A stretch of DNA of 64,000 bases from Leptospira sp. WS58.C1 (GTDB taxonomy: Bacteria > Spirochaetota > Leptospiria > Leptospirales > Leptospiraceae). The DNA lies in the NCBI RefSeq assembly GCF_040833995.1, contig NZ_CP162137.1:3270001-3334000 (forward strand), in the 5' to 3' direction. The position numbers were made by a program, and so were the translations under genes. Below the pieces are notes generated by a model that was not told the origin of the DNA, did no database searches, and saw only the letters and a program-made list of their open reading frames with translations. Shown here one piece after another: positions 8,441-16,066 of the stretch. The stretch's first letter is position 1, and every line of letters begins with the position of its first letter.

Positions 8441-11400
8441 TTGAATATCGCGCTCCTCTCTATCAAACGTCCCATTTTTATCACTAGTCTCGTGATCTTG
8501 ATGCTGATTACCGGTATCTTCTCCCTTAGCAAGATGGGGGTGGATCTTTTTCCGGATGTGAACATTCCGGTAGTGTCCGTAACCACGATCTATCCAGGAG
8601 CAGGTCCGGAAGAGATCGAGGAATTGATCTCCAAACCGTTGGAAGAAGAACTTTCTTCCATCTCCGGTTTAAAGAAGATCACTTCTCGTAACCAGGAAGG
8701 TGTCTCCGTTGTTTTCGGTGAGTTTACTCTTTCTACGGATATCAAATATGCAGAGCAACAATTCCGAGATAAAACCGCATTGGTCCGTCCTAAACTTCCC
8801 GACGGGATCAAAGAACCTAAAGTTGTTCGTTTCGATCCGGCCGATCAACCTATTATTCGTCTTGCGGTGTTCGCGGATCTGGACCAAGCAAAGTTATACG
8901 ACCTTGCAAAAGAGACCGTTAAGTCTAAATTAGAACAGATTGCCGGTGTTGGGTCCGTAAAATTAGTCGGAGGGACAAGAAGAGAGATCCAAATCGAATT
9001 AGATAGAAATAAATTAGTTTCTTATCAAATGCCTATGGTGGTGATCGCCAACAGGCTGAAAACCGCGGGTTTAAACGTTCCGGTAGGTAAATTCGATTCC
9101 GGGGCAAAAGAAACTTCTTATAGAACGTTGGGAAGATATGAATCTCTTTCCCAGATCGAGAACACTATCGTCTCTTTCGGTGGAGATGTCGGGAATTCCG
9201 TTTTGATCAAGGAACTCGGTTCCGTCAGAGACGGAACGGAAGACGAAGAAACGTTAGGTTATCTTTGGGCTTCTAAAAGTGACGAGGTGGAAGAAGAAGA
9301 TGTAGGTCTTCTAACACATCCTTTCACTTGGATGACACAGTTACCTAAAAGGATTAAAAGGACTTTCGCAAAATTCAGCGGGACCAAAGAGCCTATCGTA
9401 GAAAAAGAATTAAAACCTGCGCTATTTATTGACGTTTATAAACAATCCGGTGCGAACACCGTGGCTGTTGCCGACGAGGTTTTAAAAAGGATAGATAAAC
9501 TGAATGCGGATATCCAACCTCTCTCCGGTAAACCTAAGATCAGATTGATTCGAGACGGTTCCAGATGGATCCGTTATAACGTGGAAGACGTGACGGAAGC
9601 GATCGTATTAGGGATTTTATTAGCGGTAATCACGGTTTATTTCTTCTTAGGAAACTTAAGATCCACTATCATCACTGGCCTTGCGTTGCCTAACTCTTTA
9701 TTAGGCGCATTTATTATAATGTGGATCATGGGATTCACGATAAACGTTATGACACTTTTGGCCTTGTCTCTCGCGGTAGGTCTCCTAGTCGACGACGCGA
9801 TCGTTGTTCGAGAAAACATCTTCCGTAAATTGGAAGAAGGTGCAAGCGTCTTAGAAGCCTCCGAAAAAGGAACCATGGAAGTCGCTCTTGCGGTGATCGG
9901 AACTTCCTTAACCGTGATCGCGGTATTTTTTCCTGTGGGATTTTTATCGGGGATTGTAGGTCAGTTCTTCAAACAGTTCGGACTAACTGTGGTTTTCGCC
10001 ATGATCATTTCCCTCTTTGACGGTCTTTTTGTGGCCCCTATGTTGTCCGCTTACTTTGCAGGTAAACTCACTCATGATAAAAAGAACGCTGCGGTGGAAG
10101 CATTCGATCGTTTTCAGAATTGGTTAGAAAAAATCTACAAGATCACGATGCAATATGCATTGGCACATCCTGGAAAGATTATCCTACTTACTTTCCTAAT
10201 TTTTATCCTTTCCTTCGTAAGTTGCGCTTTTGTGAAAAAGACATTCTTACCTGCGAACGACCAGGGTGAATTTATGGTAACCTTAGACCTTCCTCCTGGT
10301 ACTAGCTTACAAGGAACCAGGGAAGTTTCTGATAAGGTGTTGGCGGAACTACAAAAATTCCCGGAAATGGATAAGATCGCGATCACCATCGGTAAGCCCG
10401 ATGGGGGAGAACCGAACACAGCCGTGTTGGCAATCGCTCTTGTCTCTTCCAAAAAAAGATCCAGGGATACTACTACCGTCAAAGAAGAGATCCGTAAAAT
10501 GTTAAAGGCTTTCGATTACGCAAGGCCTGCAGTTTCGGATTATTCCGCAGTGGGCGGTGGAGTGCAGTATCCGTTCCAATTGGTCCTAAAAGGGAATAAC
10601 CTGGAAGAAGTGGAAGCATATTCCAAAAAAGTAATAGAAAGATTAAAAGGTATCAAAGACCTCGCGGATATCGACTCCGACTTCAGGGGAGGTAAGCCGG
10701 AATATCAAATCGTTTTAGATAATTCTAAAATGCAATTGGTGGGCGTTCTTCCGGGAGTTGCAGGCTCCGAATTGAGATACCAGATCGCCGGAGATCAAGT
10801 TAGTAAGTTTTACGACAAAGGGATCGAATACGAAGTCCGGATGAGGCTTAAGCCCGACCAAAGGAATTTGAGAGCCGCATACGGCCAAACCAAAGTCCCG
10901 AATATAGCAAATCGACTGATCCCACTAGCGGCAATCAGTACCGGTAAAGAAAATTTAGGTCCTTCTAGGATCAACCGTATCGATAGAGCAAGAGCAGTAG
11001 TAGTGAATGCAAACCTCGCTCCAGGCGGTGCGATCGGGACTGCAATGGAAGAGGCTACTAAGATCTTGAACAAGGAAATTCCTCCTCCACCCGGAGTCCG
11101 TTTTAATTTCCAAGGTCAGTCGGAAGATTTAAAAGAGCTGTTCTTGAATATCATCGTGGCATTCGGTCTTGCTTTGATTTTCATCTACTTAGTCCTTTCT
11201 TCTCTTTATGAATCTTTTATCACTCCGATCACGATCTTATTCGCGATCCCTCCTGCAATTTCCGGAGCATTCTTCGCTCTGTTCGTAACGGGGGAAATGT
11301 TGAATATATTCTCTATGATCGGACTCATCCTTCTTATGGGACTTGTGGCCAAAAACTCGATTCTTCTCGTCGATTATGCGATGCAGGCAGTGAGAGAAAG

Positions 11401-11806
11401 AGGCATCACAAGAGACGAGGCGATTTTCGAAGCGGGTCTTGTAAGATTACGTCCAATCTTGATGACATCCATCGCGATGATCATGGGAACCGTTCCGATC
11501 GCATTAGGTCTCGGAGAAGCCGCAAAATCCAGGACCGCAATGGGTATAGCTATCATCGGAGGATTGATCCTCTCCACGTTAGTTACGTTAATCGTGGTTC
11601 CTTCCATATTCGGCGGTATCGATAAGTTCAGAGATTGGCTAGAAGGCAAATTCCGTCCAGATATGACCGCTACCATTCATAGTGAAGGCGGACATTCCGG
11701 AAGCAGGGCTATTTCCACGAATCCTAATCAACCTTCTCTTAGCGAATGGGCCCAAGATGTGGAATCCAAACCTAAGAAAGGAACTAGTTCTAAGAAGAAA
11801 AAGTAA
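8441..11806 (+). CDS. RND efflux permease, AcrB/MexB-like (HAE1-type)
   Basis: The 1121-residue protein has the RND inner-membrane pump layout: TM1 near residues 10-28 (PIFITSLVILMLITGIFSL), a large periplasmic domain, TM2-6, a second periplasmic domain and TM7-12. AVGLLVDDAIVVRENIFRK carries the family TM4 aspartate pair. These pumps exchange protons for drugs, lipids or metals. The start is TTG at 8441; CGGAGG five bases upstream decides it. Residues about 275-325 contain an acidic then basic insertion (DEVEEEDVGLL). The C-terminus is a hydrophilic tail ending SSKKKK. No adaptor or outer-membrane channel lies beside it, so partners must be encoded elsewhere. The substrate cannot be assigned. 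Confidence 0.92.
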   Translation: MNIALLSIKRPIFITSLVILMLITGIFSLSKMGVDLFPDVNIPVVSVTTIYPGAGPEEIEELISKPLEEELSSISGLKKITSRNQEGVSVVFGEFTLSTDIKYAEQQFRDKTALVRPKLPDGIKEPKVVRFDPADQPIIRLAVFADLDQAKLYDLAKETVKSKLEQIAGVGSVKLVGGTRREIQIELDRNKLVSYQMPMVVIANRLKTAGLNVPVGKFDSGAKETSYRTLGRYESLSQIENTIVSFGGDVGNSVLIKELGSVRDGTEDEETLGYLWASKSDEVEEEDVGLLTHPFTWMTQLPKRIKRTFAKFSGTKEPIVEKELKPALFIDVYKQSGANTVAVADEVLKRIDKLNADIQPLSGKPKIRLIRDGSRWIRYNVEDVTEAIVLGILLAVITVYFFLGNLRSTIITGLALPNSLLGAFIIMWIMGFTINVMTLLALSLAVGLLVDDAIVVRENIFRKLEEGASVLEASEKGTMEVALAVIGTSLTVIAVFFPVGFLSGIVGQFFKQFGLTVVFAMIISLFDGLFVAPMLSAYFAGKLTHDKKNAAVEAFDRFQNWLEKIYKITMQYALAHPGKIILLTFLIFILSFVSCAFVKKTFLPANDQGEFMVTLDLPPGTSLQGTREVSDKVLAELQKFPEMDKIAITIGKPDGGEPNTAVLAIALVSSKKRSRDTTTVKEEIRKMLKAFDYARPAVSDYSAVGGGVQYPFQLVLKGNNLEEVEAYSKKVIERLKGIKDLADIDSDFRGGKPEYQIVLDNSKMQLVGVLPGVAGSELRYQIAGDQVSKFYDKGIEYEVRMRLKPDQRNLRAAYGQTKVPNIANRLIPLAAISTGKENLGPSRINRIDRARAVVVNANLAPGGAIGTAMEEATKILNKEIPPPPGVRFNFQGQSEDLKELFLNIIVAFGLALIFIYLVLSSLYESFITPITILFAIPPAISGAFFALFVTGEMLNIFSMIGLILLMGLVAKNSILLVDYAMQAVRERGITRDEAIFEAGLVRLRPILMTSIAMIMGTVPIALGLGEAAKSRTAMGIAIIGGLILSTLVTLIVVPSIFGGIDKFRDWLEGKFRPDMTATIHSEGGHSGSRAISTNPNQPSLSEWAQDVESKPKKGTSSKKKK

Positions 11807-11816
11807 TTTGATGGCA

Positions 11817-11838
11817 CCCCACCCTACTTAGGGTGGGG
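11817..11838 (+). terminator. Hairpin after the RND permease gene
   Basis: CCCCACCC (11817-11824) and GGGTGGGG (11831-11838) form a perfect 8-bp GC-rich stem with loop TACTTA, beginning 11 bases after the stop codon. No T-run follows; the right arm leads straight into the 143-bp repeat. It could stop transcription, or be the edge of the repeat element. Confidence 0.5.
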
Positions 11839-12140
11839 GCCGGTGCGGTGGTACCCAAAAAAGCGTTCGATGAAATCACATCACTTGATTTCATCTTCAA
11901 TCTCGTTTGACCTCGGTTCTCTCGGTCACCGACTCGTCAGAGACGGTCGTCTTCTCGCTTCTATTGTCGCTGCGAAGGGGGGCCGGTGCGGTGGTACCCA
12001 AAAAAGCGTTCGATGAAATCACATCACTTGATTTCATCTTCAATCTCGTTTGACCTCGGTTCTCTCGGTCACCGACTCGTCAGAGACGGTCGTCTTCTCG
12101 CTCCTATTGTCGCTGCGAAGGGGGGCCGGTGCGGTGGTAC
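11835..12140. repeat. 143-bp tandem repeat, two copies plus a 20-base partial third
   Basis: Copy 1 is 11835-11977 and copy 2 is 11978-12120; they differ at one base noticed by eye (T at 11960, C at 12103). The third copy diverges after GGTGCGGTGGTAC, at 12140. Each unit starts GGGGGCCGGTGCGGTGGTAC and contains a perfect 10-bp inverted repeat, GATGAAATCA/TGATTTCATC (11869-11878 and 11886-11895 in copy 1), with loop CATCACT. It also has a GC-rich segment around GGTCACCGACTCG. A reading frame spans part of the repeat but lacks a plausible protein sequence or ribosome-binding site. The rest of the gap, 12141-12354, is AT-rich and should carry the promoter of the LEA lipoprotein gene, whose ribosome-binding site is GGAGGGG near 12343-12349. 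Confidence 0.9.
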
Positions 12141-12354
12141 GCTTGCACCCCCATATCACAAAATCCTTATCCTTACAACCACTTTCCTACCCCATACTTT
12201 GTTGGAATTCCAACATCGCTCCCCAATAAAATTTTCTTTGCAATAAACCATTTTACTAATCTGAAAACTCCATTTTTTATTTCCATGTCTCCAAAACTTA
12301 GTTCCCAATATTACGTAAATCCTAAATAAAGACTTCACCTTTACGGAGGGGTTT

Positions 12355-13380
12355 ATGATCCGAAAAACTTCCTTACATACCTATATCGGGATTACTCTCG
12401 CTGCAAACCTTCTATTCGGTTGTGCTCAATTACAAAAAGTTGATCTAAAAAAAGTAAAAGAAAAGATCGAAGATCTGGACAAACCTTCCTTCATCTTGGA
12501 AAAAGTTTCCATTGCGGAAATCAACCTATCCGAGATCAAACTCAGAGTCGATTCAAAAGTTAAAAATCCGTATCCGATCGCTTTGCCTGCGACCAATTTG
12601 GAAATGAATATCCTCATCGAAGGACAACAATTCACAAAGGCAAAAACCAAAATACCGAACGTGGGTGGGAATTCCAACAAACCTGTACCAGTGGATCTAA
12701 CATTCGCCTATAACGATCTAGTCGCACTTTACAAAAAAGTTCCCGGAAAGATCGACTTGGTTGTCAAAGTGCAAGGAGTCGTTTCACTTCCAATCCCTGA
12801 AAAATACAGATCTGTTGCAGGTGCGGCATCTCTCGACTTCCCGTTCGAAGAAGAAAGAAAGATCCCTGCAGTCCTTCCCGACATAGAGATCCGGAATTTC
12901 AAAATTATCAAACCGGATCCTTCCACCATCTTAAGCTCCGCAGGCACGGAAGACCTGGCTAAAAAAGCCACGTCATTCTTAGACACATTACTCGGTCCTC
13001 AGAAAAAATCCCCAGGTTCGGCAGTTGCCGCAGGAATATCCTCACTCGACTTAAAAGTGGACACCGAATTTCAGATCGTATTAAAAAACAGAGCCACATC
13101 TAGATTACAATTTTCTGAATTTGAATTTGACCTTACATTAGAAAAAGAAAAATTCCTAACGGGTCAACCGGTCCGAATCGAAAACCAAGGACAAGAATCC
13201 ATCTTAAGTGTCCGCACGTCTTTTCCGCTCGGAACGGTTACCCAAGGTATTGCAAACGCGATTTCCAAACGGTCTGCGGCATTTCGACTGAGTGGAAAGG
13301 CAAGCACCGAGGCTCCTGAGATCGAAACAGGACCCGTTTTATTCAAGTTCGACAAATCCGGCTCTTTTAGTTGGAATTAA
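12355..13380 (+). CDS. LEA type 2 (WHy domain) lipoprotein
   Basis: The 341-residue product has a lipoprotein signal with lipobox-like LLFGC (Cys at residue 23), so the mature protein is lipid-anchored in the envelope. Residues about 45-150 match the LEA14/WHy beta-sandwich: FILEKVSIAEINLSEIKLRV, then VKNPYPIALPATNLEMNI, with the typical NPYPI. A second similar unit may occupy about 230-335 (LDLKVDTEFQIVLKNRATSRL and IENQGQESILSVRTSFPLG). LEA14-type proteins are linked to desiccation or stress tolerance, but bacterial functions are poorly known. A strong GGAGGGG lies 5-6 bases before the ATG. The gene is monocistronic and convergent with the gene ending at 13496. Confidence 0.85.
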   Translation: MIRKTSLHTYIGITLAANLLFGCAQLQKVDLKKVKEKIEDLDKPSFILEKVSIAEINLSEIKLRVDSKVKNPYPIALPATNLEMNILIEGQQFTKAKTKIPNVGGNSNKPVPVDLTFAYNDLVALYKKVPGKIDLVVKVQGVVSLPIPEKYRSVAGAASLDFPFEEERKIPAVLPDIEIRNFKIIKPDPSTILSSAGTEDLAKKATSFLDTLLGPQKKSPGSAVAAGISSLDLKVDTEFQIVLKNRATSRLQFSEFEFDLTLEKEKFLTGQPVRIENQGQESILSVRTSFPLGTVTQGIANAISKRSAAFRLSGKASTEAPEIETGPVLFKFDKSGSFSWN

Positions 13381-13392
13381 GGACAGGGCGCA

Positions 13393-13457
13393 TGCTCGCC
13401 GAAAGGCGAGCACCCGGCTCTACGCTCCAATCCGCTTCGCGGGATTTCCGCTACGAT
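13393..13457. repeat. GC-rich structured intergenic repeat
   Basis: TGCTCGCC and GGCGAGCA (13393-13400, 13405-13412) form an 8-bp stem closed by a GAAA tetraloop. The motif CTCTACGCTC (13418-13427) is the reverse complement of GAGCGTAGAG at 8100-8109, and GGATTTCCGCTACGAT (13442-13457) is the reverse complement of 8018-8033. It lies between two convergent genes and may double as a bidirectional terminator. Confidence 0.7.
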
Positions 13458-13495
13458 CCGTTGCGCGTTACCGATCCAATATATATTATAATTAT

Positions 13496-13909
13496 CTAAT
13501 TTATAATCCTAAGGTACGAATTCCTCCCGAAAGAAAACCCTGCCCGATCCGTTCTAATATTATTTTTCTCCAAGAATGTTTGTACACTTTTATTAACACA
13601 AAACCGCCCGCCAAAATAATCCACTTCGGATAAGTTTCCAATTTTCAAATATTTTCCTGTTCCAATTTCTTCTTCTTCTAAATCCTTGGGAAAAATTGAA
13701 AACCCCTCCTCTAAAAAACCGATAAATCCCCTGACAGTCCCTCCGAAAATTTCGTATTTCTCGGCAATACATTTCTTTGGAAGGTGCTTATCTAATAAAT
13801 AAGGACCTAAACGATCTCTAACACGAGCCGATTCGTACATTAGTTGTCCTTCTTCACATTCAAATCCATAGCCGAAAATTTTCTTTCGAAACACTAAAAC
13901 CACATGCAT
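13496..13909 (-). CDS. Hypothetical protein, 137 residues, downstream of the sugar transferase fusion
   Basis: I do not recognise the family. The sequence is hydrophilic and mixed alpha/beta (MHVVLVFRKKIFGYGFECEE, EKYEIFGGTVRGFIGFLEEG), with glycine/phenylalanine motifs and no signal peptide or membrane segment. The start follows GAGGAA about nine bases upstream, and the gene begins 12 bases after the stop of the upstream sugar transferase fusion, which supports cotranscription. Amino-acid composition resembles its neighbours. A chance frame is not excluded. Confidence 0.55.
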   Translation of the reverse strand: MHVVLVFRKKIFGYGFECEEGQLMYESARVRDRLGPYLLDKHLPKKCIAEKYEIFGGTVRGFIGFLEEGFSIFPKDLEEEEIGTGKYLKIGNLSEVDYFGGRFCVNKSVQTFLEKNNIRTDRAGFSFGRNSYLRIIN

Positions 13910-13921
13910 AAAAAGAATTCC

Positions 13922-15187
13922 TCAAACAAAAAATGTCCCGAGGATCTTTTTCTCAGTATTCCGAGAGATAGTCATGAATTGAAGATAACAATCTTTGATC
14001 GAAATTTCCAATGCTTTGAACGTTTTGCGATGGTCCAGTAAAACCGAAATACAAGCCACAAAAGAAAGGAATCTCCACACGATCTTGAAAAGACCTCGAG
14101 TGATCGGATTTTTGAGTCGGATCTTAAAGAATGTGCAATGAAAAATCAGATGTTTTTCTTCATCCTCCGCGATATGAAGAAGCGCATTCTTTACGGAACC
14201 GAAAGGGATCTTTTCCGCTATCCTTTTATAAAAGCAGATACCGATCACCTCTGCGACAAGTAATACCATCAGCTTTAGCCTAGTACCTATAAGCCTTCTT
14301 CCAAAAAGAAATAATTTTTCGGTCCAGTTACTTTGGATCAGTTCTCCTCTTAATGCACGAACACAGTCTCCTAAAATACGAGCATGCCTGCCTTCTTCTT
14401 TTACGAATAGTTTCAACGCTTCCCTATAATTCGGATCCACTCCATAGATATGTATATGATCTATATCTTTTGCGATCCTACCTTCTCCCGCTTCTCCTAA
14501 TTGAAAGATCGCAAGGGACTTCGCAACCGGAAGTCTTTTCTGAGGAATAAAACCGATGACCTGCTCTTGGACGATGGGATAAGGACGATCTGCATTCTTT
14601 CTAAAATGTTTGGCCCAATTTCCCCAAAAATAACCGCGGTCCCGTTTTTGTAAGGAAGTCCATAATAAATTTCTAATTCTTTTTTTACCGAAAAGGTTCA
14701 TCGCCAAGGTTAAACTTACGATCTGAAGATCTAATAAAAAACTTCTTCTTTTAAGATAAGAAAGATCGAAACAGAGGGAATACTTAGATCCTCTTCCGGA
14801 GTATAATTGAGAAAGTCCTGTGATCCCGGGACGAATGCTCCATCTACTTTCTAAATCCTTTGCTCCCCAACCCAATCTCAGAATATCTATCTCAGTCAAA
14901 GGGCGAGGACCAACGATACTCATATCTCCTTTAAGGATATTCCAAATTTGAGGAAGCTCATCCAAACCGGTACTTCGCAAAAATGAACCAACCTTTGTCG
15001 GAATTCCGTCCTTTAGAGTCTTGAACTTCCAGATCCGAAATAACTTCTTTCCCAAGCCTACTCTTTCTTGTAGGAAGAAAACAGGACCATGGTCAAAGAC
15101 GGAGATAAGCAAAAATATCCCGAGTAAAACCGGGGAAAATACGACGAGCGCGATCAAAGCCGAAGAAAATTCTAAAATTCGTTTCAT
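13922..15187 (-). CDS. Bacterial sugar transferase fused to a ferritin-like di-iron domain
   Basis: Residues 1 to about 170 are a polyprenyl-phosphate hexose-1-phosphate transferase core: hydrophobic helix 8-30, FLQERVGLGKKLFRIWKFKT (38-57), then DELPQIWNILKGDMSIVGPRP (76-96). Such enzymes start exopolysaccharide or O-antigen units on undecaprenyl phosphate. Residues about 222-350 are a second domain with the four-helix di-iron pattern E...ExxH...E...ExxH: E232 or E235, E265-H268 (KEEGRHARIL), E313 (VAEVIG) and E343-H346 (EDEEKHLIFH). That is the ligand set of rubrerythrin/COQ7-like proteins. The frame is continuous, so this is a true fusion. What the oxidative domain does is unknown; modification of the lipid-linked sugar or oxygen sensing are guesses. 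It is divergent from a two-component system. Confidence 0.85.
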   Translation of the reverse strand: MKRILEFSSALIALVVFSPVLLGIFLLISVFDHGPVFFLQERVGLGKKLFRIWKFKTLKDGIPTKVGSFLRSTGLDELPQIWNILKGDMSIVGPRPLTEIDILRLGWGAKDLESRWSIRPGITGLSQLYSGRGSKYSLCFDLSYLKRRSFLLDLQIVSLTLAMNLFGKKRIRNLLWTSLQKRDRGYFWGNWAKHFRKNADRPYPIVQEQVIGFIPQKRLPVAKSLAIFQLGEAGEGRIAKDIDHIHIYGVDPNYREALKLFVKEEGRHARILGDCVRALRGELIQSNWTEKLFLFGRRLIGTRLKLMVLLVAEVIGICFYKRIAEKIPFGSVKNALLHIAEDEEKHLIFHCTFFKIRLKNPITRGLFKIVWRFLSFVACISVLLDHRKTFKALEISIKDCYLQFMTISRNTEKKILGTFFV

Positions 15188-15298
15188 GGATCGAAGAATA
15201 TCGACTTTTCAAAAACAAAACAACCTTCCAAGTGCGGATCACCAAGCACTCAAGTGCTTGACCTCCTAGTTCTTCCTATCCTAAAATTCCGAGAACAG

Positions 15299-16066
15299 AT
15301 GAAAGCCGAACCTCTCAAAATACTGGTTGCAGAAGACAATCTGAAACTCAGAAAATCGATTATCTCCGGCTTAGAAGAATCCGGAAAAATAAGATCCGTA
15401 TTTGATTGTGACTCGGGCGAAGAGACCATCCGCTACTGCCTGGAAGAAGATACGGACGTTCTTCTTTTGGATGTTAGGCTCGCTGGAAAATTGAACGGAA
15501 TAGAAACCATTATCGCCATTCGGAAGGAATTCCCTCGTAAACCCGTAGTCATCTATTCCATACAAGACAGCGACGAATATTTCAGGACTTTCAGAAGTTC
15601 AGGGATCTTAAGTCATTATGCGTACGTTCGAAAATCGAATTATCTTCTTCCTCAGATGGTGGTCCCACTCATTCGATTGGCTTACGATGGAAAAAGTTTT
15701 ATAGACCCTGAGATCGAATCCAGAGTCACAGAAGTCAGGGAGAAGGACGAAAATTCTCCTCTCGCAGTATTGGAACCCAACGAAAGATCCGTAGCGGAAA
15801 TGTTGGCAAAAGGATTCAGTAACGAACAGATCGCACAACATTTCGGATTCAAGGACAAAAGAACGATTAGTAGGATCAACGGACAGATTTATTCTGCCTG
15901 GGGATTAAACGAAACAAACTCCGACGAAAAAGTGGCCCGTACAAGAGCGGCGCTCATCGTTTTATCCAATCGTTTTTTAGAATGGGATGTAGACGAAAAA
16001 ATTTTTTACAGGAATTCCTCCGGAGACCGGATTCCATGGACACCTAATATTGACTATAGATCTTGA
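15299..16066 (+). CDS. Response regulator with LuxR/NarL-type output domain
   Basis: I prefer the ATG at 15299 (protein starts MKAEPLKILVAEDN, 255 residues) over a GTG at 15254 that would add an unusual leader. The receiver domain covers residues 6-125, with acidic pair E12-D13, phospho-acceptor D58 in DVLLLDVRLAGKLNG, S87 in VVIYSIQD and K112 in VRKSNY. Residues about 160-235 hold a LuxR-like helix-turn-helix (EPNERSVAEMLAKGFSNEQIAQHFGF, then KRTISRINGQIYSAWGL). The kinase gene overlaps its 3' end by 17 bases, so they form a translationally coupled pair. It is divergent from the sugar transferase fusion, a plausible target. Confidence 0.87.
   Translation: MKAEPLKILVAEDNLKLRKSIISGLEESGKIRSVFDCDSGEETIRYCLEEDTDVLLLDVRLAGKLNGIETIIAIRKEFPRKPVVIYSIQDSDEYFRTFRSSGILSHYAYVRKSNYLLPQMVVPLIRLAYDGKSFIDPEIESRVTEVREKDENSPLAVLEPNERSVAEMLAKGFSNEQIAQHFGFKDKRTISRINGQIYSAWGLNETNSDEKVARTRAALIVLSNRFLEWDVDEKIFYRNSSGDRIPWTPNIDYRS

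Noticed and set aside
10135..10482. Long antisense frame inside the RND gene
   Set aside because: It is a shadow of the coding strand in a long conserved gene, with no independent start signal.
11835..12140. Possible CRISPR array
   Set aside because: The units are contiguous 143-bp repeats with no unique spacers and no cas genes nearby.
11986..12246. 86-residue frame running out of the 143-bp repeat
   Set aside because: It starts inside the repeat without a ribosome-binding site, has a low-complexity product and no protein-like features; it is a by-product of the repeat.
13292..13633. 113-residue plus-strand frame across the LEA gene end and the GC-rich repeat
   Set aside because: It begins inside the LEA gene in another frame and crosses the hairpin repeat; the product is proline/arginine-rich noise.
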